A stretch of DNA of 64,000 bases from an uncultured bacterium. GTDB taxonomy: Bacteria > Bacteroidota > Ignavibacteria > Kapaibacteriales > UBA4661. The stretch lies in NCBI GenBank assembly GCA_937899715.1, contig CALCNX010000121.1:5296-69295 (forward strand), read 5' to 3'. Below the pieces are notes generated by a model, which was not told where the DNA came from, made no database searches, and was given only the letters and a program-made list of their open reading frames with translations. This document shows, piece after piece, positions 47,586 through 57,600 of this stretch. Numbering within the stretch: position 1 is the first letter of the stretch; every line of letters begins with the position of its first letter. A program made the position numbers and the translations under genes.

Positions 47586-50500
47586 TCAACGCCGTATTTG
47601 CACCCGCTCGGTCAAAATTGCTGCCGGAGTGCGCAGCACCACAAAATACGTCCCGCTTGGAAGGTCGCTTACAGGCACAGATGCCACAAACTCCCCTTTC
47701 GCGTGCTCGCCGTCTGCCAGCACTTTCATTACTCTGCCGAAAACATCCACCAATACGACCTGCGCCGGGGTCGGCTCTTGCACAGAATAGGTAATATGTC
47801 CAACATCCAAAACGGGGTTAGGCTGCATAGCGCTCAGAGTGGCACTTGTGCCCGCACGCGCAATAAGCCGTGTGCCGCCTGCCCGCGAGACCCGTGCTGT
47901 GAAGCTCCCCGAACGAAGTTCTTCCACAAATGTTATGCGCTCACCAATAAACGGTGTCGGAATAACCGTAGTGGGCGAGGGATCCACCGCAAAACGGAAG
48001 TATTCTAATTCAATGGCGGTTTGTGTAGTTTCTCCAGCAACGGCTACGCATGGGAAACGAAAGAGTACACTATCGCGCAAAAGTGCCGGGAAATCACGAG
48101 CAACGATGCTGGTGGTGGTCGCGGAAACAAAAACACGTTGCAAACTATTCGCCACATCGGGATTAGAAATCGCTTGCAGTGGAGGCTTGATGCTACCGAG
48201 AGCCAGGACTTGACGATTAAAACGAATAATAGTCGTGTAGGAAAGCGGAAGATAGTCGGCAAGTTTACCGATACCCACATCTACGTTCGCAACGGTAACG
48301 CTTGCAATATACACTTCCATATTCAACGACGTGCCGGGCGGGAGTGATTCTTGTCCACGCGCGGGGCGAATACCAACGGTAATACCAATATCCCTACCAC
48401 TCCGCTCATTTCGTGCGAATGCTTTTACTCGTGCGGTGAGCGTATCGAAATAGACCGTATCACCCCGCGAAGTGCTTTGAATAAAGCGGGCAGTATAACG
48501 AATTGTTGCCGAAAGGTTTCCTTCGTTGACGGGTGTACATCTCACAACAACAGACGACGTTGCACCCGAATTGATGTAGAGCGGGCTGCGAAGACTATCC
48601 ACCGTAAAGCCATTTGCACTGCCGATAATCTGCGCACCGGTAATAATCACGCGCGTCGAAGGACCGCCGCGATTACCTATTAGAGCAAGCGTCTGTGCTG
48701 TCTTGCCGACGCGAATCGTATCAAAGTTCACCGAATCCGCTTTAATCGGCGTTCCACGCCCGATAAGCACGTTCTCAAGGCGAGTACTGCTAGTGTCGCC
48801 TGCTGGCGGAATATATTTCACCGTCACCGATGCAGTTTTTGTGCCCGGGCTACGCGGCGCGAAGGTAATACCGCGAATAGAAAATGTCTGTCCGGCACGC
48901 AAGCGCAAGCCCCGCACATCAAGCGGGATTCTGAAACTAAACTCATTGTCGTTGCCATCCACGTCTAAGATGGTGAGGTCTTGGTCGGTAAGATTTGTCA
49001 AAAACGCAAAGTCCGAGACAGATTCACCCAAAACCACATTGCCAAAATTGACCGAACTCACCGCCACAGCGCTTCCGGGCGGCGCTGTTACAAAGCTATT
49101 CAGTCCCGACCATGCGCTGGCGATATTCACACCGTTTAATGCCCGCACACGCCAGAAATACTGCGTAAGCGGCTGCAAGCCTTCCATGCGAGTATTGATG
49201 GTCGTGAGCGTCGTATCGGCTGAGCGCACGGAGGCGGTTGTGGCTATGAGCGAAAAATCACGCAGCTGCGAGACCTGCACCTCGTAGAGAATTGCGTTAT
49301 CAACTCGCGTCCACTGCATTGTGGGATTGAAGGCAATAAAGTTTGCACCGTTTTGTGGGAATACAAGGTCGGGTGCTTGGCTTGGCGGACGCGGCTCTAC
49401 GCCATGCACACGAATAGGGCGTGAATAGAGTGTGAGTTTATCCACAAGACGGTTCGTGATGGCGCACACATATGAGCCCGTATCTTGCGGCATAAATTGT
49501 TCGATTCGATAGCCGATTGTCGCCGATGTAGCCTGCACCTGTACACCGTCCTTGAACCATTGGTACAAATTATCACGCCCCGAAACAGCAATCGCCAGCA
49601 ACATCGGATTACCGATAACAATGCCCGTATCCCGCACCGCACCAAGACTGTCCTGCGGAATATAGATAAAATCAGTAACGGCAGCATTTGTCTGTAAATC
49701 ACCAAATTGGAGATTATTGCCCTGCACTGCCAGCGCTGAGAGAATAGCACTCATGCGGGGCAGCGAGGTAAATTTATTGTACGATAGCCCAAGCGTCTGC
49801 AAATTACGCAATGCGCCAAGCTGCGCCGGAACTGTCCCGCTAAAGCTGTTACTATCCACGTAGAGCGTTTGAAGTGAGTCGAGATTACCAAGAGTGCTGG
49901 GGAGCGTACCGCTAAAGGTATTGCTACGCAAGGACAAAAAGCGCAAGCGTCTCAGATTACCAAGGTCGGCAGAAACAGAACCTGTAAAAGTATTTCGCCC
50001 AATGTCAAGCGTTTGCAAGTTCGGCAGCGCAGGCAAAATACGCATAATGCTTTCACCTGTCAACTGATTATTCTCAATCAACAATTCTTCGAGCGAAGTC
50101 AAAGAACGAAGGGTTTCCGGCACTTCACCCGTCAATTTGTTTCCGCCCAGCCACAGCCTGCGCAGCGCATTTGCGGCTGTGAGCGCCGAAGCATTTTTTG
50201 AAGATGCACTCGCCGCCACTGTCACCGTTGCCACCGTAGCATTCCCGAACGATTCGGGAATCGTGCCCGTGAGCTGATTACGGTGCAAATAGAGCGATTG
50301 CAATGTGGTCACATTACCAAGTTCCGGTGGGATAGTTCCCGTAAACGCATTTTGCCCTAAGTCCAGACTTTGCAACAGCGGAAGCCCGCCCAGACACGGC
50401 GGTATTGTGCCCGAAAGTGCATTTTGATTCACATTAATTTCTCGCGCTGTTGCCAGTGAGCACAGCGATTGCGGAAGCACCCCGGTAAGGCGATTGCGGT

Positions 50501-53500
50501 CAGCAACCAGAACACGCAAATTCGGCAGCCGCCCAATGCTGTCTGGCAGCGCTCCTGTGAACTGATTCCCACCCAGACGCACTTCTTCAAGCGTTGCGAC
50601 CGACGGAATCCATTGCGGAAAGACACCTTTAACGCCGTTATCGGTAAGGTCGAGAATACGCAATGCCGTCAGTTCGCGCAAAAGTTCGGGTAATTGCCCT
50701 TGCAGATTATTGTCCGCAAGGCGTATTTGCGTAACGCGCCCGCCCTCAACCGTAACGCCTGCCCATTCAGAAACGGGGTCGGCAGAGAGCCAGCGATTAG
50801 TCGCTCGGTTCGTCCACGCAGCACCGCCCAGACTATCGTAGAGAACGCCCAGAATCGAGGCTTCGTATTCAATACGCGAGAGCACCTTAATTTCCTGAGT
50901 GGACTGCGCCGTGCCTCTGGCTCCTGTGATGCGGATAAGTCCCGTCGAACCACTGCCCACAACAACCGTGAGCACGGAATCGGAGCGTATCGAAAAACTG
51001 GCTGCGGGCACATTTCCAATAACAACGGACGTTGTGCCATTAAAATTCCCGCCGCTAATGGTAACAGTAGCACCGGAAACGGCAAAGGCGGGAGTGAAAC
51101 TTGTAATATATGGCGAAGGAATAATAGTCATTCGCACGGTGGAAGTGGTCGAGCCGCCCAAAGTCGTGATACTCATCGTGCCGCTTGTACTCAAGCGCGA
51201 TACTCGCACCAGAAGTTCAGTCGGCGAGACGCTCTGCACAATGTCTGCTGTACCGCCGCCAATCGTTACATTCCTCACCCCCGTCAAGAACTGCCCTCGC
51301 ACCTGCACAATGGAGCCAAAGGTAGCATTCAGCGGTGAGATAGACGTGATGACAGGTTGCACCGACGTAACAAAAAATTCGGATGTTGTGCTTGCCGTTC
51401 CTAGTGTGCTATTCACAAAGACAGCGCCACGCGTCGTTCGCGGCGGCAAAGCACCCACCACGGCAAATATTTGTGTGGTCGAAACCAATGTTACGCTCGT
51501 GGCACTTGTTCCGGCAATACTCACAGCAACATCGCTCGTAAAGCCGCGACCCGAAATACCGACAAGTGTTCCTGCCGTACCTACAATCGGACTGACATCG
51601 GTTATTGCCAAAGCAGGCTGTACCTCGAACCGTGCCGAGGCAGTTGTGGTGCCCCCGGGCGTAGAAATGCGGAGATTAGCAGTTGTGGAGCCTCGCAGTG
51701 GCAAGCGAATCGTCATCTCGGTAGAAGACAGAATTGAAACGATGGCAGCAGTCACATTACCAATGGTTGCTTGGGTGGCGAATAATAAATCTCTCCCGCG
51801 CACAAGCAGCGTGGAACCTGCGACGGCAGCAGTAGCAGGCAAACCATTAAAGAATGTTGCTGTTACCGTCGGCTGCGGGGAGTAAAAAAACACCGTTGCC
51901 GTTGTGACTTCCCCACCGGGCGTACGGACAACGATTGTACCCGTTGACCCTTCCAGCACAGCGACACTTATCTGTGTGGGCGAGTTCACCGTCACCGAAA
52001 GTACTGGAGCACCGCCAATAAGCACACTGCTGATTTGGCTTAGATTCGTGCCGGTAATAGTAATAACGGAGCGCCGAGTGCCAATAGTAGGCGTAAAGCT
52101 ACTAATTGTGGGCGGTAAGAAAAACGTAAAACTATCGGTCGTCGTAGCAACGCCGCCAAGCGTTCCCAGACGAATTGCTCCCGAAACATCACGGTTAGGG
52201 CATCGTACTTGAACGAGCGTGTCCGTGCGGGTAATAATCGGTAACACATTTCCGCCAAACGTTACCGATGCCGTCGAAGAAAGATTTCGTCCTCGCAGAG
52301 TAACCACCGTATTAAATCCGCCATTGAGCGGCGTAATAGCAGTGATTTGCGGTGGAGGCGCATATACAAACGTCGTGGGCGAAAATGCTGTGCCTCCGAT
52401 GGTAACAACGCTCACCGGACCGGTCGAACCATTATTCACCGTTGCACGAATCACGGTCGGCGCAACAATCTCAAAACTTTGCGCAGGCGTACCGCCAAAG
52501 AATACTTGTGTTGCTGTCGAAAGATTCAGCCCTGTAATTGTTGCGACGGTAGCATTACCGCCCGTGGTAGGAGTAACACTGGTGATGAGAGGTAATGGTG
52601 TGGCGTTACCGACGGCAAAGAACGATGGACCCACGCCGCTAACTGTAAAGATATTGCTTCGCAGCACCGTTCCTGTAAACATACTACCTATCAGCGAAAA
52701 TGTGGCGTTGGTAGCATTTGCACTCGCAAAGACAGACGACGATACAAATAAGGGTGCGGTAGTGCGCACTGCCGTCAATACAAGTTGTGAGTAATCTCCG
52801 GCAAGCGCAGGCTGTACCTGCCAGTAATAATTACTGAGTGAAGCCAAGCCTGTACCAAGCGTTCCGCTTGCAAGCCCTGTCAATGCCTCTACGATAACAC
52901 CGGGATTGCCTGCGCCCGTCATAGCATCAGAAATGCTGATCGGAAAGTACGAACCAAATTTTCCAACCGGAAAAAAGAATAATGACGTACCGTTTTGATT
53001 TGCCCCCATACGCCGAAGCATTTGCCCCAGCACAAAGGAAGCCGACGAGCCGCCCTGAACGGCGCTGAGAGAAGTCGTCTCAATACGAACTTGGGGTGCG
53101 TATAGATAGCCCTGCTGCAATGACAGCAACGTGGTGATTGGCAGCACCGATACACACGTTAGCGTTGCTCCGGCGCGATTCAGCGTCAGACTGCCTAGGT
53201 TGTTCGGTCCGCCCTGCCAGTTGAACTCGCCCGTTATTGTTCCTGTTCCGGCAAGCGTCAAACTCCCACCTCCGCCGCCGGAATTATCCTGAAACATAGA
53301 CCCCGTAACAAACGTGATATTTCCGTTCCACGTCAGCGTTCCGGCTTTCAAGTCAATGATTCCGGTTGCATTAGCAGTAAAAGAGCCATTTTGCGAAAGC
53401 GAAAAGCCCGCGCAGTCTAGTGTGCCGTTCACTGTCAAAACACCGTTGATTGATTTGGCACTGTTCAGTTGAAGGCTTGTATTGAGCACAATTTGCACAT

Positions 53501-54353
53501 CGCCGGGCATGGAAGCAGGAAGCTCGCCGTCGGTAACAACTGCGCCGGTGGCATCATACTGTAGCTGCGCATTCGGTGTTCCGGTTTGGTATTGAAATGT
53601 TCCCGCAGCAGCCGTTACGTTGCCCGTTCTCCGCAAAAAAATCGTCCCAGGCGAAAGCACAACCGTGTTCGCACCGCCATTGAACGCATGATTTTGCGCT
53701 CCACAGTCGAAGGTGCCTCTCTGTACGGTCAGCGAACCCGTAAGCGTAATGCCGTTGTCCATTTGAAGCGCCCCGGCAGTAGGCGCACTTTGATTATTAA
53801 CTGTGATGGACTGCGCTCCGGTGATGGCAGTGCCCGTAGCAAAGCCTGAAATCTGGGTTGCGGCGGCGGCATTGAAAGTATAGCTTGCTGTAGGATTGAA
53901 TGTGCGTGTTCCGGTTACTTGCACAACACCACCATTGACACCGCCCGTATGTGCTGTGATGAGCGATGCACCTGCTTGAAGGTCAAAATCACCCGTTCCC
54001 GTCACGGCAAATGCCTGTCCGTCGAATGCACCGCCCGTTTGTACTTGCAATACCACCCCGGCACCAAGAGCAAGATTGGCAGTAATAACTGCCGTGCGAC
54101 CACTTGGCACAAGAAACCTGTCGGCTGCCGTCGTAAAGTTTGCCGGCGTTGCACCGCCACCTGCCAATACCGTATTCCAACTTGCCAAAAGCGTTGCGTC
54201 ACCGGATTGATAAAAATAATCAACCGCAAGCAAAGGCGATGTCGGCACGGCAAAGCTAACGATGGCGAGGAATATGAGCCTGCATAAACGGGAATGCAGA
54301 ACCAAGCCTTTCCCAAAGTCAGTGCGGAGCGTTCGATTTTTCAAGGCAAGCAT
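47586..54353 (-). CDS. Giant protein D: shortest T9SS-exported TIG and LRR paralogue (2255 aa)
   Basis: The signal peptide is residues 1-43 (LCRLIFLAIVSFAV, cleavage near PLLA). One beta-helix-like module opens with VDYFYQSGDATLLASWN and ends with the FPVGK...YYWQV element (about 44-582). Seven TIG domains follow (583-1157). An LRR block (1161-1553) is introduced by an ILGVLYDSLGGAAWTNR cap typical of bacterial plant-like LRR proteins. Next are an Ig-like domain (YQWFK...YVCAITN), FN3-like, ASH-like (FGNVVLGES) and cohesin-like domains, and a T9SS type A sorting domain (about 2170-2255; MQPNPVLDVGHITYSV). It looks like the basic form of the family, without extra N-terminal domains. ATG 54353 is chosen for the signal peptide; the frame opens to 54422. 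Confidence 0.88.
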   Translation of the reverse strand: MLALKNRTLRTDFGKGLVLHSRLCRLIFLAIVSFAVPTSPLLAVDYFYQSGDATLLASWNTVLAGGGATPANFTTAADRFLVPSGRTAVITANLALGAGVVLQVQTGGAFDGQAFAVTGTGDFDLQAGASLITAHTGGVNGGVVQVTGTRTFNPTASYTFNAAAATQISGFATGTAITGAQSITVNNQSAPTAGALQMDNGITLTGSLTVQRGTFDCGAQNHAFNGGANTVVLSPGTIFLRRTGNVTAAAGTFQYQTGTPNAQLQYDATGAVVTDGELPASMPGDVQIVLNTSLQLNSAKSINGVLTVNGTLDCAGFSLSQNGSFTANATGIIDLKAGTLTWNGNITFVTGSMFQDNSGGGGGSLTLAGTGTITGEFNWQGGPNNLGSLTLNRAGATLTCVSVLPITTLLSLQQGYLYAPQVRIETTSLSAVQGGSSASFVLGQMLRRMGANQNGTSLFFFPVGKFGSYFPISISDAMTGAGNPGVIVEALTGLASGTLGTGLASLSNYYWQVQPALAGDYSQLVLTAVRTTAPLFVSSSVFASANATNATFSLIGSMFTGTVLRSNIFTVSGVGPSFFAVGNATPLPLITSVTPTTGGNATVATITGLNLSTATQVFFGGTPAQSFEIVAPTVIRATVNNGSTGPVSVVTIGGTAFSPTTFVYAPPPQITAITPLNGGFNTVVTLRGRNLSSTASVTFGGNVLPIITRTDTLVQVRCPNRDVSGAIRLGTLGGVATTTDSFTFFLPPTISSFTPTIGTRRSVITITGTNLSQISSVLIGGAPVLSVTVNSPTQISVAVLEGSTGTIVVRTPGGEVTTATVFFYSPQPTVTATFFNGLPATAAVAGSTLLVRGRDLLFATQATIGNVTAAIVSILSSTEMTIRLPLRGSTTANLRISTPGGTTTASARFEVQPALAITDVSPIVGTAGTLVGISGRGFTSDVAVSIAGTSATSVTLVSTTQIFAVVGALPPRTTRGAVFVNSTLGTASTTSEFFVTSVQPVITSISPLNATFGSIVQVRGQFLTGVRNVTIGGGTADIVQSVSPTELLVRVSRLSTSGTMSITTLGGSTTSTVRMTIIPSPYITSFTPAFAVSGATVTISGGNFNGTTSVVIGNVPAASFSIRSDSVLTVVVGSGSTGLIRITGARGTAQSTQEIKVLSRIEYEASILGVLYDSLGGAAWTNRATNRWLSADPVSEWAGVTVEGGRVTQIRLADNNLQGQLPELLRELTALRILDLTDNGVKGVFPQWIPSVATLEEVRLGGNQFTGALPDSIGRLPNLRVLVADRNRLTGVLPQSLCSLATAREINVNQNALSGTIPPCLGGLPLLQSLDLGQNAFTGTIPPELGNVTTLQSLYLHRNQLTGTIPESFGNATVATVTVAASASSKNASALTAANALRRLWLGGNKLTGEVPETLRSLTSLEELLIENNQLTGESIMRILPALPNLQTLDIGRNTFTGSVSADLGNLRRLRFLSLRSNTFSGTLPSTLGNLDSLQTLYVDSNSFSGTVPAQLGALRNLQTLGLSYNKFTSLPRMSAILSALAVQGNNLQFGDLQTNAAVTDFIYIPQDSLGAVRDTGIVIGNPMLLAIAVSGRDNLYQWFKDGVQVQATSATIGYRIEQFMPQDTGSYVCAITNRLVDKLTLYSRPIRVHGVEPRPPSQAPDLVFPQNGANFIAFNPTMQWTRVDNAILYEVQVSQLRDFSLIATTASVRSADTTLTTINTRMEGLQPLTQYFWRVRALNGVNIASAWSGLNSFVTAPPGSAVAVSSVNFGNVVLGESVSDFAFLTNLTDQDLTILDVDGNDNEFSFRIPLDVRGLRLRAGQTFSIRGITFAPRSPGTKTASVTVKYIPPAGDTSSTRLENVLIGRGTPIKADSVNFDTIRVGKTAQTLALIGNRGGPSTRVIITGAQIIGSANGFTVDSLRSPLYINSGATSSVVVRCTPVNEGNLSATIRYTARFIQSTSRGDTVYFDTLTARVKAFARNERSGRDIGITVGIRPARGQESLPPGTSLNMEVYIASVTVANVDVGIGKLADYLPLSYTTIIRFNRQVLALGSIKPPLQAISNPDVANSLQRVFVSATTTSIVARDFPALLRDSVLFRFPCVAVAGETTQTAIELEYFRFAVDPSPTTVIPTPFIGERITFVEELRSGSFTARVSRAGGTRLIARAGTSATLSAMQPNPVLDVGHITYSVQEPTPAQVVLVDVFGRVMKVLADGEHAKGEFVASVPVSDLPSGTYFVVLRTPAAILTERVQIRR
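49695..50870 (-). repeat. Plant-type leucine-rich repeats of protein D
   Basis: About 15 units of the LxxLxLGxNxLTGxIPxxLGxL type. The C-x21-C pair lies within 50387-50466, and the insertion loop (about 50170-50260) is rich in Ala, Ser and Val. Confidence 0.85.
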
Positions 54354-54551
54354 TGGTATCGGAGAAAAAATGAAACAGAAGCAAGGTGAACAGTACAAAT
54401 AAAGCCAGATAATTTGAGACACGGGATGTGCTCACACTACAACCACAGAACCGCACAAGCTACGCACGGCAACGATTCTATCATGCCCGCACAAGCCCTT
54501 TTGCTTTCTTGGCTCTACTATTATCCGGCTATCGCCTTTTGTTCTCCAAAA

Positions 54552-54578
54552 ATCATACCATTTTTTGTCAATCGTCAA
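54552..54578 (-). promoter_or_regulatory. Possible promoter of giant gene D
   Basis: On the reverse strand, TTGACG (54573-54578) and TATGAT (54552-54557) are 15 bp apart, slightly tight for sigma70. The leader would be about 190 bases. The TTTGGGGCGAAA box of genes B and C is not present here, and no clear terminator for gene E was seen between 54354 and 54607. Confidence 0.3.
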
Positions 54579-54607
54579 GGCAGGATGACCTTTCTCAGCA
54601 CAACCAC

Positions 54608-57600
54608 CTACCGCACCACCTGTAATCGCTCTGTAATTACCTCGCCAGATGAAGTCTTCATCCGAACCAAATACGACCCGCTTGCCAGACGCGAGGTTTC
54701 CAAGCGCAGCGAATGTGTTCCGGCTTCGTACTGTTCTCGGTTAGTGTTCATCACGACCATACCTTGCAGCGTCAATATATCAAAGGAAAGTGCTCCCGCA
54801 GTTTGCAAAGCAAATGCCAGTTCGACGGAATTATCAGCAGGATTTGGACTGAGCGCAAGTGTGGTTTTCACAGTGTCAACAGGAGCAATAAGCCGCTTGC
54901 CGCCTGCCCGCGAGACTGCGGCAGTGAAACTTGCGGTTAAACTATCCACTGAAGATTCGAGACTAATAATGACCTGACTTTTATCTGCCAGATTTTTTCC
55001 AGCACTGGTCGTGTCCCAGAGAAATCGTGTTACGCGGAGCGTTGTGGCATCGGTACTTCCGGCAATGACGCGGCAGCGAATGCGCGTGAGGACGGAATCA
55101 AGCGCACCCGCATCATCCGGCACCCAGCGCGTAGGCGTAATCGTGTACGTTACAAAGTCGCCCGAACTTGCCACTCGCCGCAAGGAAGATTCTCCCGCTT
55201 CGGGCACGAGCACTTGACTATTAAAGACAATATCACCAGTGAACACGGGGTCAGCTGCACGATTCAACGTCCCGAGGGCGCATTGTGCCTGCTCTTTCGC
55301 AGTATTTCCACAGGTAGAAGTTGCCAGATAATCCAGTTTTGTAATTTTAACACCCAGCGTTACTATCCCTCCCGGCGCAACCTGTTGTTGGTCTGCTATT
55401 AAGCGCGGGGCAATCGCTACGTCGCTCGTCTTCGGTGCGCGAATGCTGACCAGCATTGGAATGGACAACGTGTCGTTGACCATACCCAAAGAAGTTACAA
55501 CTTGGGCGGTAAACCGCACATAGCCCCGAATTGTCGTCGCGGCGGTGTCGGCAGTCAGAATGCAACTCACATTCACAAATGCGCTTTCGTTGGGCTGCAA
55601 GGTGATAGGTTTTACAAGTGGGTCGCTTAGTCTAAACTGTGCTTTGTTGCTATTCTCCGAACTGGTATCAGTTTTTGTTCCAATCGTTAGTGGGGTAAGA
55701 GAGACATTTGTTAATTGAATACTTTCTGTCTTCGTCAGCCCCGCGGTCAGCAAGCCAAAATCTACTTCCGCTCCCGCAAACACCAACGCACCGCCCGCGC
55801 CCGTCAGCACGGTGCCGAAAGAAACTTCCGTCGGAACGTTGCTGCCCGATGACGCGACCGTATAACCCACCACCACCGATGCGGTCTGCTCGCCAACATT
55901 GGTGGGCGTGAAGCGCACTTTCACAACAACGCTGCTATCCGGCTCCAAACGCACAGCACTTGTCAGTCCACCCGATTGGAACTGCCCTTGCGTGCCCTGC
56001 TCCACGAGCCGAACACTCTGAACAATGACCGCCGCGCTGCTTAAATTCTGCACCGTCAAAGAACGCTCCACCGTTTTGCGAAGAAGCACACGCCCAAAAT
56101 TTATTGTTTCCACATTCACCGTGCGTCCGGCAGGGATAGTTGTGAAGCGCCCCACATCCGACCATGCGCCTTGCAAGCCTTCGCTCACCGCCCGCACACG
56201 CCAGAAGTACGTGGTCAAATTCACTAGTGCTTGTGCTGCCGTGAGCGAGAGGCGTGTACGGAACGGGTCATTAACGGTTTGCTTTACGACCATTTCAGAA
56301 AAATCGCTTGTTGTGGAAATTTCGACTTCGTAGCTACTCGTATATGCAGTTGTTGACCACACAAGGGTCGGGGTGATGGTAACGCTCTGCGCTGCAAGCT
56401 GCGGCGCGATGAGAATGGGACGCTCAGACGGGGCTTGCGGCGGCAAGGCACGGAGCGACACCACACGGCGAATAAGCGTTAATTGTGAGGCGGTGCGGTT
56501 GCGCACGTAGCACGTATATTCGCCCGTGTCTGCCCGCGCCACACGGTCGAGCTTCAGGACAGAATCCGTCGCTCCCACCAGCAGACGTGAGCCTTTGTAC
56601 CACTGATAATCATTCGCAAAGCCGCCTATTGTGCCCGACACACGAAATGCCCCAAAGACCCGCACAACAGTATCCATGCGGGCAAGCACACTGTCTTGCG
56701 GAGAATAAACCGCCGAGCGTATTCCGGCGACGTTCCGTTCTAAACTTTCAAACGTAATCGCATTAAAAGCCACGTTCATCGAATCCATCGTCGTCCCGCT
56801 TGTTCTGCGGAGCTGCGGCAATGCTTTCAGACGATTATTTGCCATTGAGAAGCGTTTCAGTGTGGTAAGATTTGCAACCGAGTCCGTAAGCCCCGTAAAG
56901 GCATTGCTGTCCAGCCACATTGTCGTAAGGGCACTCAATCGCCCTATCTCAAGCGGCACTGCGCCGGAAAAATTATTTGCCCGCAGCGAGAGCGTTTGCA
57001 GTTGGCGGAGATTGCCCCAATAGGTAGGTAATGCTTCCGAAAGCTGATTACGACTTATGTCCAGACTTTGAAGCGCAGTCAGATTGCCGAAGGAAAGCGG
57101 CAAATTACCGGTAAGACGATTGTGCGAAAGATTGACGGTGGTGAGCGCCACGCACTGCCCCACACTTGCCGGAATCACGCCCGAAAGCCGATTCCTGCTG
57201 AGGTCGAGAATACGCAAATTGGCAACACTTTGAAGCGAAGGCGTTCCATGCTTACTTTCTAAACCATTGACAGCAGCGACAACGACCGTTGCCTGCGTAC
57301 CCAACGTTTGAGGTATGACGCCGGATAATTGGTTGCCTGAGAGAACAAGCTCTCGCAAAGCAGTCATAGAGCCAATCGCGGCAGGAATTGAATCACTCAA
57401 GAGATTTTCACTCAGGTTCAACACTTCGACCCGTTTCAAATCCCCAATGCAGCTTGGAATCGCACCAGAAAAACCGTTAGAATCCAAACGCACCTCGCGC
57501 AAATTCGGCAATGTACACAGTCCGCGCGGCAGGTCGCCCACAAAGCGGTTATTGCCCAAGTCCAGCACTTGCAGACTGGCAAGCGTGGAAAGAACGGGAA

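Noticed and set aside
54354..54607. Terminator for giant gene E
   Set aside because: No stem followed by a T-run could be found here; the GC-poor text gives only short, weak pairings.
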